Assembly (NCBI GenBank): GCA_964590435.1
Contig: CAZPWT010000018.1
Location: forward strand, 72,620-136,619
DNA: 64,000 nucleotides
Direction: 5' to 3'
Source: WSZJ01 sp964590435
GTDB taxonomy: Bacteria; Planctomycetota; MHYJ01; WSZJ01
The translations under genes and the position numbers were made by a program. Shown here one piece after another: positions 25,649 to 33,315 of the stretch. Position 1 is the stretch's first letter. Every line of letters begins with the position of its first letter. The notes under the pieces were generated by a model. It was given only the letters and a program-made list of their open reading frames with translations. It did not search any database and was not told the DNA's origin.

Positions 25649-26710
25649 CTACCGCGCCGGTTCGACGTCCACGATCACCACCTGCGGCGCGCAGAAGAAC
25701 CGCAGCCGCGGGGCGCTTCCCCGCTCCATCCCGATCCCGCGGGAGACGACGAGGGTGCGGCCGCCGCCGAGGTCGTGGGCGCCGCCGGCGGCCTGGCCGC
25801 GGGGGATGCGAGTGAGGGTGATGAGGGGGCCGAAGCCCGGAATCTGGACCTGGCCGCCGTGCGTGTGGCCGGCCACGAGCAGGTCGGCCTGCACGTCGCC
25901 GAGCGAAAAGTCCGGCGCGTGGCCGAAAACGACCTGGAATCCCGGCGTCTGCGGTATCCGGAGGCCGGGGCGGCGGGATTCGTGAAGCGAAAGGCCGACG
26001 AGGGCGACGCCGTCCCGCTCGGCGTGGAAGGTCTGCCCCGACGCCAGCATCGGGAGCCCGGTGAAAATGTCAAGCCAGTCCCCCGAGTCGTTGTCCCCCA
26101 TCACGGCGAAAACGCCCATCGGCGCAGCCAGGGACTCTTCCCTGAAAAGTGCGCGAAGGCTTTCATGCTGGGTTCGGCGCTTGGCGTCGTCTTCCTCCTC
26201 GATGTAATCGCCGGTCAGGAGGACGAGGTCGGGCTTCTCGGCCATGGCGGCGCGGACGGCGCGGCGTTCGTGCTCGCCGACGTGGTCGGTCTGGATGTCG
26301 GAGAGCACGGCGATCCTGAAGGGCTTCCCTGCTTTGGCCGAGACGACCCGGACATGGGTGACGTCGAGCCGCCGGGGTTCGATGAGGAACGCATCGGCGG
26401 CGACGGCGAGGAGCGCCGCGGCCGACAGCCCGCACGCCGCGGCGGCGCGCCGCGAGCGCTTCCGTAGCGCCCAGCCCCCGGCCAGGAGAAGGACCGGGGC
26501 GTGCGCGAAAATGGCCCAGGACCAGAGGCGAAGGGTGGCGAAGGCGTCGCCGGTGAGCGGAAAGGCGATCGCTGCGCCGAGGATCAACGTGAAGGCGACC
26601 CATGAGACGACGCGGCGGGGCGGAGCGCCGAGGGAACGCATCGCGAGCGCGACGCCGATTTCGGCGGCGGCGAGGAGGAGGTTCCAGCCGATCTCGAGGA
26701 CGGGATTCAT
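25649..26710 (-). CDS. Membrane-anchored metallophosphoesterase (YkuE/YaeI-like)
   Basis: 353 residues. Four hydrophobic segments in the first 130 residues (such as WVAFTLILGAAIAFPL and IFAHAPVLLLAGGWAL) precede a calcineurin-like phosphoesterase domain. The motifs are VLSDIQTDHVG, LLTGDYIEE, VMGDNDSGD, FGHAPDF and VAGHTHGGQVQIPGFGP. GDND replaces the usual GNHD, which changes one metal-site residue pair. The C-terminal signature VSRGIGMERGSAPRLRFFC is typical of this group. Membrane location suggests action on lipid phosphates, as proposed for YaeI-type enzymes. It is convergent with the GIY-YIG gene (one base between stops). Confidence 0.85.
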   Translation of the reverse strand: MNPVLEIGWNLLLAAAEIGVALAMRSLGAPPRRVVSWVAFTLILGAAIAFPLTGDAFATLRLWSWAIFAHAPVLLLAGGWALRKRSRRAAAACGLSAAALLAVAADAFLIEPRRLDVTHVRVVSAKAGKPFRIAVLSDIQTDHVGEHERRAVRAAMAEKPDLVLLTGDYIEEEDDAKRRTQHESLRALFREESLAAPMGVFAVMGDNDSGDWLDIFTGLPMLASGQTFHAERDGVALVGLSLHESRRPGLRIPQTPGFQVVFGHAPDFSLGDVQADLLVAGHTHGGQVQIPGFGPLITLTRIPRGQAAGGAHDLGGGRTLVVSRGIGMERGSAPRLRFFCAPQVVIVDVEPAR

Positions 26711-26934
26711 CGCGGCTTCGGTTCTTTAACGACGGGGCGGCAAAAGAGGCGGCCCGTAAGGAATCCGTACGTTTTGAGGGCTGCCCTCGCCTGCGGCAAC
26801 GCTCTCACCGGAAACGACTTACGGAAATCCCGCGATCGCTACAACATTCCCGCGCAACACGGGTTTTTATCCTGTGATTGACGCGCCTGCCCCGGCAGGC
26901 TCAAATCCGCGCCCAAACCTCCAAGGGAGAAACC

Positions 26935-28446
26935 ATGAAGAACGCCTTCCTGGCCGTCGCCACGGCCGCCCTCCTCGCTTCGCTCGCCTCCACGGCGCGC
27001 GCGGACGACTGGGACAAGATCGGCTCGCGCGTCGTCGCTTTCGGCGGCGACCACGACACCATCGACGGCTCCGGCGAGGGGAAGTTCACCGCCATCAAGA
27101 TCGACGTCGACGACGGCAACATCGAGATGTACGACATCAAGGTCACCTTCGGGAACGGCGATCCCTACTCGCCCGGCACGCGCCTGGAGTTCAACGAAAA
27201 CTCCCGCAGCCGCACGATCGACCTCCCCGGCGAAGTCCGCACGATCCGCAAGATCGAATTCTGGTACCGCTCCAAGTTCAAGAAGGGCCGCGCGACCGTG
27301 ACGGTCTTCGGGAAGCGCGCCGCCGGCGGTGGAAACGCGGGCGGCCAGAATGATCCCCGCCCGCCGGTGAACGGCCCCGCGGCCGACAACGACAAGGGCT
27401 GGGAACTCCTCGGCCTGCGTCTGGTCGACTACGGAGGCGACCACGACTCGATCGAGGTCACGGCCAGCGAAGGCCGCTTCAAGCAGATCAAGCTCGACGT
27501 CGAGCGCGGCAACGTCGACATGTTCGACATCAAGGTCACCTTCGGCGACGGCGAGTCCTTCTCGCCCGGGACGCGCTTCGAATTCCGCGAAGGGTCCATG
27601 AGCCGCACGATCGACCTCCCCGGCGAGGCCCGCGTCATCCGCAAGGTCGAGTTCTGGTACAAGTCCGAGCGCCGCGACGACAAGGCGCGCGTCCGGCTGT
27701 ACGGAAACCAGGCCGGCGGCGGCGGCGGGAACGAGTCGAAGGAAAAGTGGGAAAAGCTCGGCTCGCGCACGGTCGACTTCGTGGCCGACAAGGACACGAT
27801 CGAAGTCGGCGCCAACGAAGGCCGCTTCGACAAGATCCGCATCGACGTCGAGGAAGGCAACCTCGACATGTGGAACATCCGCGTCGTCTTCGGCGACGGC
27901 AACGACTTCTCCCCCGACACGCGCATCGAGTTCCGCCAGGGTTCGATGAGCCGCACGATCGACCTGCCCGGCGAGGCGCGCGTCATCCGCAAGATCGAGT
28001 TCTGGTACAAGTCCGAGTTCAAGAAGGGGCGGGCGACGGTGCACGTGTTCGGCCGCCACGCGGCGGGCGGAAACGCGGGTGGGAACGACCGGCCGCCGCA
28101 GAAGGACCCGAAGGACCGCTTCCCCGGCTGGGACTTCCTCGGCGCGCGGGTGGTCGATTTCGGCGGGGACCACGATGCGATCGACTGCCGCGGCGAGGGA
28201 CGCTTCACGTCGTTCCAGATCGAGGTCGAGAACGGTGACCTGGAGATGTACGACATCGTCGTGACCTTCGGGAACGGCGAAAAGGAGTCGCCCCGGACGC
28301 GCTTCACGTTCGACGACAACACGCGGACGCGGGTCATCGACCTGCCCGGCAACAAGCGCTTCATCAAGCGGGTCGACTTCTACTACAAGAGCATCCGTGC
28401 GTCCCGTGACGGGAAGGCGACCATCAACCTTTACGGCAAGCGCTAG
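26935..28446 (+). CDS. Secreted protein made of four tandem DUF2541-like beta repeats
   Basis: 503 residues. The signal peptide (MKNAFLAVATAALLASLASTARA) is followed by four copies of a domain of about 110 residues, starting near residues 20, 152, 270 and 395. Each copy has W-x-x-L/I-G-x-R-x-V, D-x-D-x-I-x-x-x-x-x-E-G-x-F, a MFDIKVTFG-like strand, and SRTIDLPGEARVIRKIEFWY. Copies are joined by Gly/Asn linkers. The pattern resembles DUF2541 (E. coli YaaI), a secreted beta family of unknown role; this match is from memory. A good ribosome-binding site (AAGGGAGA) is present. The next gene encodes a one-repeat lipoprotein. Confidence 0.75.
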   Translation: MKNAFLAVATAALLASLASTARADDWDKIGSRVVAFGGDHDTIDGSGEGKFTAIKIDVDDGNIEMYDIKVTFGNGDPYSPGTRLEFNENSRSRTIDLPGEVRTIRKIEFWYRSKFKKGRATVTVFGKRAAGGGNAGGQNDPRPPVNGPAADNDKGWELLGLRLVDYGGDHDSIEVTASEGRFKQIKLDVERGNVDMFDIKVTFGDGESFSPGTRFEFREGSMSRTIDLPGEARVIRKVEFWYKSERRDDKARVRLYGNQAGGGGGNESKEKWEKLGSRTVDFVADKDTIEVGANEGRFDKIRIDVEEGNLDMWNIRVVFGDGNDFSPDTRIEFRQGSMSRTIDLPGEARVIRKIEFWYKSEFKKGRATVHVFGRHAAGGNAGGNDRPPQKDPKDRFPGWDFLGARVVDFGGDHDAIDCRGEGRFTSFQIEVENGDLEMYDIVVTFGNGEKESPRTRFTFDDNTRTRVIDLPGNKRFIKRVDFYYKSIRASRDGKATINLYGKR

Positions 28447-28455
28447 GAGACACCG

Positions 28456-28875
28456 ATGAAGACGATCCTGGTCGGGCTGTTGGCGGTCGCGCTGCTCGGG
28501 TGCGGCGGTGGCGGTCGCAGGCGGGACGGCGGGAACGCGCCTGCGGGCGACCGGTGGGAGAAGCTGGGTTCGCGGATGGTGAACCACCGCGCGGAGCGGG
28601 ACGAGATCCACTCGAATTTCCAGGGGGACTTCGTCGCGATCCGCATCGACGTGGACCGGGCTGACCTGGAGCTGTTCGACGTCGATGTGGTCTTCGGGAA
28701 CGACCAGCACTGGGACGCGAACGTGCGGCACCACTTCCATGAGGGTTCGTGGAGCCGCCGCATCGACCTTCCGGGACACGTTCGCCACATCAAGAAAGTC
28801 GTGTTCAAGTACCGGACGGCCCATCGCGGCGAGGGCCGGGCCAACGTGGACCTGTACGGGCTCCACCCGAACTAG
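28456..28875 (+). CDS. Lipoprotein with one copy of the same DUF2541-like domain
   Basis: 139 residues. The lipobox VALLGC (Cys16) is followed by a Gly/Arg linker and one domain with WEKLGSRMVNH, IRIDVDRADLELFDVDVVFG and SRRIDLPGHVRHIKKVVFKY. It is clearly homologous to the four repeats of the upstream gene. AGGAG overlaps the upstream stop region, so the two genes form an operon. A lipid-anchored single repeat beside a soluble four-repeat protein suggests the domains may bind each other or a shared surface ligand; this is inference. Confidence 0.75.
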   Translation: MKTILVGLLAVALLGCGGGGRRRDGGNAPAGDRWEKLGSRMVNHRAERDEIHSNFQGDFVAIRIDVDRADLELFDVDVVFGNDQHWDANVRHHFHEGSWSRRIDLPGHVRHIKKVVFKYRTAHRGEGRANVDLYGLHPN

Positions 28876-28901
28876 CTTTTCGGCGGCGACATGCGATTCT
28901 C

Positions 28902-28936
28902 ACGGGCCGGGGCCATCGCCCCGGCCCGTTCTTCTT
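28902..28936 (+). terminator. Strong intrinsic terminator
   Basis: Perfect 12-bp stem ACGGGCCGGGGC/GCCCCGGCCCGT with a CATC loop, followed by TCTTCTT. It closes the two-gene DUF2541-like operon. Confidence 0.85.
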
Positions 28937-28948
28937 GAAGAGGCCCTC

Positions 28949-29746
28949 GTGCATCCGCGCGTTTCCGAAGTGCTCGCCGAATTCGCCGCGCCGCTTGGGG
29001 CGGTCGCCCCCGCGGCACCGGCCGACATCGCCCGGCTAGAGACGCTCGTGGGCCCGATCCCCGACTCGTGGGCCGAATTCCTCCGCATCGCGGGGGCCTC
29101 GACCGGCAACCTCCGCCTCCGCGGCCAGCACACGGAAGTCGGGCTGTCGCTCCCGGAGGACGTGCTCCCCGTGCTGGAGCGGAAGCGCAAGAAGGAAGCT
29201 GCGAAGGGAATGAAACTCGCGCCCGGGGTGGCGAAGCGGTTCCTGATCGGGATGCCGCACGGGTCGTGCCAGGACTGCGGCCCGGTGTGGCTCGACTCGA
29301 CCGGCGAGCTCTTCACGGCAGCCATCCGCAAGGGCCTTGAAGAGGCCGGCGTGCGCGAAGCTGCCGTGGTGCAGCTCGACGAGGGGGAGCCGCGCGGGAA
29401 GAAGCCCGTGGTTCCCTTCGTGCTCGGTGAGTCGCTGGCGGCGTGGCTTTTCGATGCGGCGTTCCGGCAATTCCGCCTCGCCGGCGCGGGCTCGCCGCAG
29501 GTGCGTTCGGTCCGCCCGGAGCACGCTTCCGCGCCGCGATCGCTGCTGGAGTCCCTCGGCCGCGCCGCCGTCGCGGAGGGGATGCGGCGTCACGACCTCT
29601 CGCGGTTCGCGTTGACGTCCCACTTCACGCGCCACGACGCGGCCGCCGCGATCACCTGGAACGGAAACGCCGTCGAGGTCTCCGTCGCCTCGCGCTCCCC
29701 CGCCGTCGCCTCGCGCCTCGGCGCCGCGCTCGCCCGTCCGCGCTAA
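28949..29746 (+). CDS. SUKH (SMI1/KNR4)-like protein
   Basis: 265 residues from a GTG with AAGAGG five bases upstream. The N-terminal third has the SUKH pattern: an acidic/alanine helix, then IARLETLVGPIPDSWAEFLRIAG and a later GMPHGSCQDCGPVWLD. The C-terminal third is unrelated and unassigned. SUKH domains are often immunity proteins of polymorphic toxins, but no toxin gene is seen nearby and many free-standing members have no known role. Its TAA stop is part of a 12-bp perfect inverted repeat. Confidence 0.6.
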   Translation: MHPRVSEVLAEFAAPLGAVAPAAPADIARLETLVGPIPDSWAEFLRIAGASTGNLRLRGQHTEVGLSLPEDVLPVLERKRKKEAAKGMKLAPGVAKRFLIGMPHGSCQDCGPVWLDSTGELFTAAIRKGLEEAGVREAAVVQLDEGEPRGKKPVVPFVLGESLAAWLFDAAFRQFRLAGAGSPQVRSVRPEHASAPRSLLESLGRAAVAEGMRRHDLSRFALTSHFTRHDAAAAITWNGNAVEVSVASRSPAVASRLGAALARPR

Positions 29747-29798
29747 GCCGGGCCGAAAAAGAGTCTTCTCAAGTCCAAGCTCCTCGCGGCCCGGCTTA
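29744..29798. repeat. 12-bp perfect inverted repeat overlapping a stop codon
   Basis: TAAGCCGGGCCG (29744-29755) and CGGCCCGGCTTA (29787-29798) pair perfectly around a 31-base loop. The left arm begins with the TAA of the SUKH-like gene. It may serve as a transcription end or mRNA 3' stabiliser. Confidence 0.7.
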
Positions 29799-29830
29799 TC
29801 CTGAGCGAGGCCGCAGGCCGAGTCGAAGGA
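29796..29830. repeat. Probable dispersed intergenic repeat
   Basis: The segment with TCCTGAGCGAGGCC and GGCCGAGTCGAAGGA looks like the interspersed CCTGAGCGAG...CGAGTCGAAGG repeats found between genes in many bacterial genomes. The match is from memory and only one copy is in the window. Confidence 0.4.
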
Positions 29831-29879
29831 TTGCGTTGCGGTGGAAAAGTGGCCTGGGAAGAAACATGCCTCAGTTCGC

Positions 29880-30182
29880 TTAGGACCGCGCTTCCCTCAC
29901 CATCCACGCCGCGATCGCGGCCGCGACCCCGGGGCCGGGCTCGAATTCCGCCGTGCGGACGTCCGGGTCCGCGCCCGGAGGACGGAAAAACGCCGCGAAC
30001 CTGCCGAATCCCTCGAGCCAGGTGACCGAGAAGCGCCCTGACTTTCTCTCCCGTGGCGACACCGAGACCTGCCCGTCGCTCCACCCCGGCGCCCATCCCG
30101 GCGGCAGCCGTTTCTCCAGCGCCGCCAGCAGCTCGCGCAGCCGCCCTTCCCCCGATACCGCCGGCCCGCGCCTGTCGTTCAT
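29880..30182 (-). CDS. Hypothetical protein
   Basis: 100 residues, not recognised. It contains LRELLAALEKRLPPGWAPGW, a beta-rich centre (GQVSVSPRERKSGRFSV) and an alanine-rich C-terminal helix. The ATG at 30182 is preferred to a TTG six codons earlier. No neighbouring gene gives a clue to function. Confidence 0.5.
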   Translation of the reverse strand: MNDRRGPAVSGEGRLRELLAALEKRLPPGWAPGWSDGQVSVSPRERKSGRFSVTWLEGFGRFAAFFRPPGADPDVRTAEFEPGPGVAAAIAAWMVREARS

Positions 30183-30202
30183 GCTCCTCCCAGCGATCAA
30201 CC

Positions 30203-30260
30203 CCGAACTCGCGACCCGGGACCGAACCCGGAAGTCAGAACCCGGAACCCCGAACTCGCC
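30203..30260. repeat. Heptamer tandem repeat, (GGGTTCC)n type
   Basis: Read on the minus strand the units include GAGTTCG, GGGTTCC, GGGTTCT, GACTTCC and GGGTTCG with a 7-base period. It lies just downstream of the tRNA-Arg gene. Confidence 0.65.
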
Positions 30261-30266
30261 GTTGAA

Positions 30267-30340
30267 TACCCCCGGCAGGATTTGAACCTGCGACCATCGG
30301 TTTAGAAAACCGGTGCTCTTCCAGACTGAGCTACGGGGGC
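30267..30340 (-). tRNA. tRNA-Arg (TCT anticodon)
   Basis: 74 bases folding as a cloverleaf. The acceptor is GCCCCCG with CGGGGGT (G-U at the end). The D arm is TAGCTCAGTCTGGAAGAGCA, the anticodon loop TTTCTAA, and the T arm GCAGGTTCAAATCCTGC. The discriminator is A and no CCA is encoded. Confidence 0.93.
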
Positions 30341-30388
30341 GCTCCCTCTAAAGATAGCCGAGCCGCGCCAACGGTTCACGCTTCCCGC

Positions 30389-31366
30389 TCAATATCCCCG
30401 TTCCAGGTCGATCCGGTTCAGCGGCGCTTCGCCGCGCGAGACGCGCTCCAGGTTCTCGATCACATCGCCCCACCGCCCGGGATCGTCGAGCGGGCTCGCG
30501 GCCCGGTGAGGCGACAGCGTCACGTTGGGAAGCTCGTGGAAGGGGCGGTGCCACGGGAAGCGTCGGCCCTCCGCGTCGGGCTTCGGCTGGTAGTCGTACC
30601 AGACGTCGAGGGCGGCGCCGCCGAGGGGGCCGTTCCTGAGCGCGTCGAACAGCGCGTCCTCGTCGACGACCTCGCCGCGGGAGACGTTGACGAGGATGGC
30701 GCCGGGGCGCGCAGCCGCGAGCTCGGCCCGGCCGACGCAGCCCTTCGTCTCCGGCGTCAACGGGACAGCGATCACAACGGCGTCCGAATCACGGAAGAGC
30801 GCGGCCACGTCCCCCGGCCCGCCGATCCACTCAAAGCCCGGCTCCACCCCCGGGGAGCGCTTCACCGCCCTCGTCTTCATCCCGAACGCCCGCGCCAGTT
30901 CCGCCACGCGGCGGGCGATCGCGCCCAGCCCGAGCAGCCCGAGCGTGCGCCCCTCGAGGATGACGCTCGGCCGGTCTTCGAGCCACAGCCTCCACTCGCC
31001 GGCACGCATGGCGCGGTCGTGAAAGCCAACCTGCTTTGCCTGCGCCAGCAGCAGCCCGAACGTCGATTCCGCGACCGCCCGCGCGTTGCCGTGCGAGTTG
31101 CACACCGGGATGTGCGCGTGCCGCCGGAACAGCGGAACGAGCCCCTCTGGCCCGGCCGCGGGAGTCTGGAAGAGCCGCAACTTCTTCGCGGCTTCGAGTT
31201 GCTCCGCCGTGATCCGCCATCCGACCGCCGCGTCCGCTTCAGCCACGAGCGCGGGATCGTTGAAGCTGCCCTCCGGAAACGACAGGTCGAACCCCGCGCA
31301 CCGGGAGCGGAAGACTTCCCTGATCGACGGAGGGACGTTCCAGAGGAAGACGACCCGGAAACTCAC
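30389..31366 (-). CDS. D-isomer-specific 2-hydroxyacid dehydrogenase family protein
   Basis: 325 residues, GTG start overlapping the TGA of the upstream aminopeptidase gene. The NAD-binding core is GRTLGLLGLGAIARRVAELARAFGM. Other motifs are VAVPLTPETKG, LVNVSRGEVVDEDAL and GAALDVWYDYQP, and the catalytic Arg (VNVSRG) and His (LSPHRAA) are present. It reduces a 2-oxoacid or oxidises a 2-hydroxyacid; the substrate is unknown. A much longer in-frame extension lies inside the aminopeptidase gene in another frame and is discarded. Confidence 0.87.
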   Translation of the reverse strand: MSFRVVFLWNVPPSIREVFRSRCAGFDLSFPEGSFNDPALVAEADAAVGWRITAEQLEAAKKLRLFQTPAAGPEGLVPLFRRHAHIPVCNSHGNARAVAESTFGLLLAQAKQVGFHDRAMRAGEWRLWLEDRPSVILEGRTLGLLGLGAIARRVAELARAFGMKTRAVKRSPGVEPGFEWIGGPGDVAALFRDSDAVVIAVPLTPETKGCVGRAELAAARPGAILVNVSRGEVVDEDALFDALRNGPLGGAALDVWYDYQPKPDAEGRRFPWHRPFHELPNVTLSPHRAASPLDDPGRWGDVIENLERVSRGEAPLNRIDLERGY

Positions 31367-32571
31367 TTGCGCGTGGTCGCCTTCTCCCGTTTCTTCGACC
31401 CCGTCTTTTCCTTCGCCCCGGACCCGAACGGCGCCGTCTTCGGGGGCGCGGCCCCGCCGAGCAGCCTCTCGGGGTTGAGGCATTCGAGCTCGGGGACGAT
31501 GAAGCGCCCGCTGCGGCGGATGCAGACCCCGTCGAACCAGATCTCGCCGCCACCAGCCTCGGGCGTCTGGATCAGGACCATGTCCCAGTGAATCTTGCTC
31601 TTGTTCCCGTTGTCGGCGATGTCGTACGAGTTCCCGAGCGCCATGTGCAGCGAGCCCATGATCTTCTCGTCGAACAGGATGTCGAGCATCGGCTTCTTGA
31701 TCAGCGGGTGGAACCCGATGGCGAATTCGCCGAGGAAACGGCCGCCTTCGTCGCTGTCGAGGATCTCGTTCAGGCGCTTCGTGTCGGAACTGGTGGCGTT
31801 GACGACCTTGCCGTTGCGGAACTCGAGGCAGATGTTCTCGAAGCGCGAGCCGAGGTAGATCGTGGGAGCGTTGAAGCGAATCTTGCCGTTGACGGAGTTT
31901 TTCACGGGAGCAGTGAAGACTTCGCCGTCGGGGATGTTCATGTCGCCGGTGCACGCGATGGCAGGGATGCCCTTGATCGACATGGTGAGGTCGGTGTCGG
32001 GCGCCTTGACGCGCACGGTGTTCGTCTTCTGCATGAGGTCGCGCAGCGGCGTCATCGCGCCGGCCATCTTCGCGTAGTCCATGGTGCAGACGTCGAAGTA
32101 GAAGTCCTCGAACGCGCGCGTGGACATCCCGGCCTGCTGGGCGAACGACGGGCTGGGCCAGCGCAGGACGCACCACTTCGTGTTCGTGATGCGGCGCTTG
32201 AAGTGCACGGGCTGCATGTAGTGGGTCTGGTACCACTGCATGTTCGCGTTCGGCACGTCGCTCATTTCCGCGACGTTGAGCGATCCACGGAGGCCGATGT
32301 ACGCCTGGGCCTCTTTCATGAGGGCAAGGTCCGCCTGCCCCTGCGCCTTCCAGGTTTCTTCCTTGCCGTGGACGAGCAGCGCCCGCGTGACTTCGTTCTG
32401 CCGGACGTGCACCAGCGGAACTCCCCCGGCCGCGGAGATTTCCTCGACCAGGATCCCGACCACGTCGGGCGGGATATCGAAGGCCTCGACCAGCACCTTT
32501 TCCCCGGGCTGAACCCGGCAGGAGTAGCCGACGAGGGTTTTGGCGAGTTTGACGACGCGGGGATCTCTCAA
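31363..32571 (-). CDS. Aminopeptidase, M29 family (AmpS/AmpT-like)
   Basis: 402 residues, TTG start with AGGAGG close by. Metallo-aminopeptidase M29 features are GYSCRVQPGEKVLVEAFDIPP, GSLNVAEMSDVP, FENICLEFRNGKVVNATS, GRFLGEFAIG and NSYDIADNGNKSKIHWDMVLI. These contain the Glu, His and Asp residues that bind the two metals. It removes N-terminal residues from peptides in the cytoplasm. The C-terminal 35 residues form a Lys-rich tail. Translation is probably coupled to the dehydrogenase downstream. Confidence 0.88.
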   Translation of the reverse strand: MRDPRVVKLAKTLVGYSCRVQPGEKVLVEAFDIPPDVVGILVEEISAAGGVPLVHVRQNEVTRALLVHGKEETWKAQGQADLALMKEAQAYIGLRGSLNVAEMSDVPNANMQWYQTHYMQPVHFKRRITNTKWCVLRWPSPSFAQQAGMSTRAFEDFYFDVCTMDYAKMAGAMTPLRDLMQKTNTVRVKAPDTDLTMSIKGIPAIACTGDMNIPDGEVFTAPVKNSVNGKIRFNAPTIYLGSRFENICLEFRNGKVVNATSSDTKRLNEILDSDEGGRFLGEFAIGFHPLIKKPMLDILFDEKIMGSLHMALGNSYDIADNGNKSKIHWDMVLIQTPEAGGGEIWFDGVCIRRSGRFIVPELECLNPERLLGGAAPPKTAPFGSGAKEKTGSKKREKATTRK

Positions 32572-32678
32572 GGGGCCTCCTGGCGCAGGGGGTGGAAGGG
32601 CGCCAATGTAGGCCGATCGGGTCCTGCGGGCAAGAAACCGGGCTAGCGCCGAACATCCTCGGCCGTGGCCGTTTTGTC

Positions 32679-32792
32679 AGAGCGCGCGGGGAATTCGGGG
32701 GGGCGAGCGGAGTCGGCCCTCCGGCGGAGAAGCGATCAGTCGATCCAACCCAGGCCGACGGAGCCCGCCCCCCCGAATTCCCCGCGCGCTCT
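32679..32792. repeat. Long intergenic inverted repeat (40-bp arms)
   Basis: Arms 32679-32718 and 32753-32792 are complementary at 36 of 40 positions; the outer 27 are perfect and include GGGGAATTCGGGGGGG. The loop is 34 bases. It lies in the 279-bp gap upstream of the aminopeptidase. There is no T-run, and nothing else is recognised in this gap. Confidence 0.85.
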
Positions 32793-32850
32793 CGCAACAT
32801 TTTGCCCCGACTGGACTTCAGGCTTGTTCCGAGCCGATAAGTAATCCAAA

Positions 32851-33255
32851 ATGATCCACTTGGAGAGATCCGCACCCACCTCGGCCACCATGCCCCCGCC
32901 GAATACCAACTTCACCGACTTCCAGGTCCAGGTCCTCCTGGAACGGATTCTTCGCCGTCCGCTCTGGAAAGTGCGGCGCGAGGGGGCGCTGTACCTCGTC
33001 TACACGACCGCGCACGAGAACCCGGTCAAGGTGCCGCACGCCGAGCTTGCCGAAAGCATGAGCAACGGCAACGTCCGTGCCACCCCGGCACTCCAGATGA
33101 CCCTGCTGAACTTCCAGAACACCGGCATCCCCGACAAGGACGGCAACGACATCACCGGCCGCTTCACTCCCCCGCCCGCCAAGCCCCCCGGCTTCTCGAT
33201 CTTCCGCCTGTTCGGCGGCGGCAAGGGTTCCAACAACAACAACGGGACCTCATAG
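32851..33255 (+). CDS. Hypothetical protein
   Basis: 134 residues, not recognised. The N-terminal half is helical (NFTDFQVQVLLERILRRPLWKV) with a short beta strand (GALYLVYTTAHE); the C-terminus is Pro/Gly/Asn-rich low complexity ending GSNNNNGTS. A TAAGTA box lies seven bases before the first ATG, supporting that start, although an internal ATG at 32890 is possible. There is no signal peptide. Confidence 0.55.
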   Translation: MIHLERSAPTSATMPPPNTNFTDFQVQVLLERILRRPLWKVRREGALYLVYTTAHENPVKVPHAELAESMSNGNVRATPALQMTLLNFQNTGIPDKDGNDITGRFTPPPAKPPGFSIFRLFGGGKGSNNNNGTS

Positions 33256-33315
33256 CCGCTTCCCGGCCCGCGGTTCTCGTTGCCCGCTCCAATCCTTGAA
33301 AGTAGGCTCCGTTCC

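Noticed and set aside
26839..28866. 675-codon minus-strand open frame with apparent repeats
   Set aside because: Its repeats mirror the four-domain plus-strand protein, which has a signal peptide, ribosome-binding site and operon terminator.
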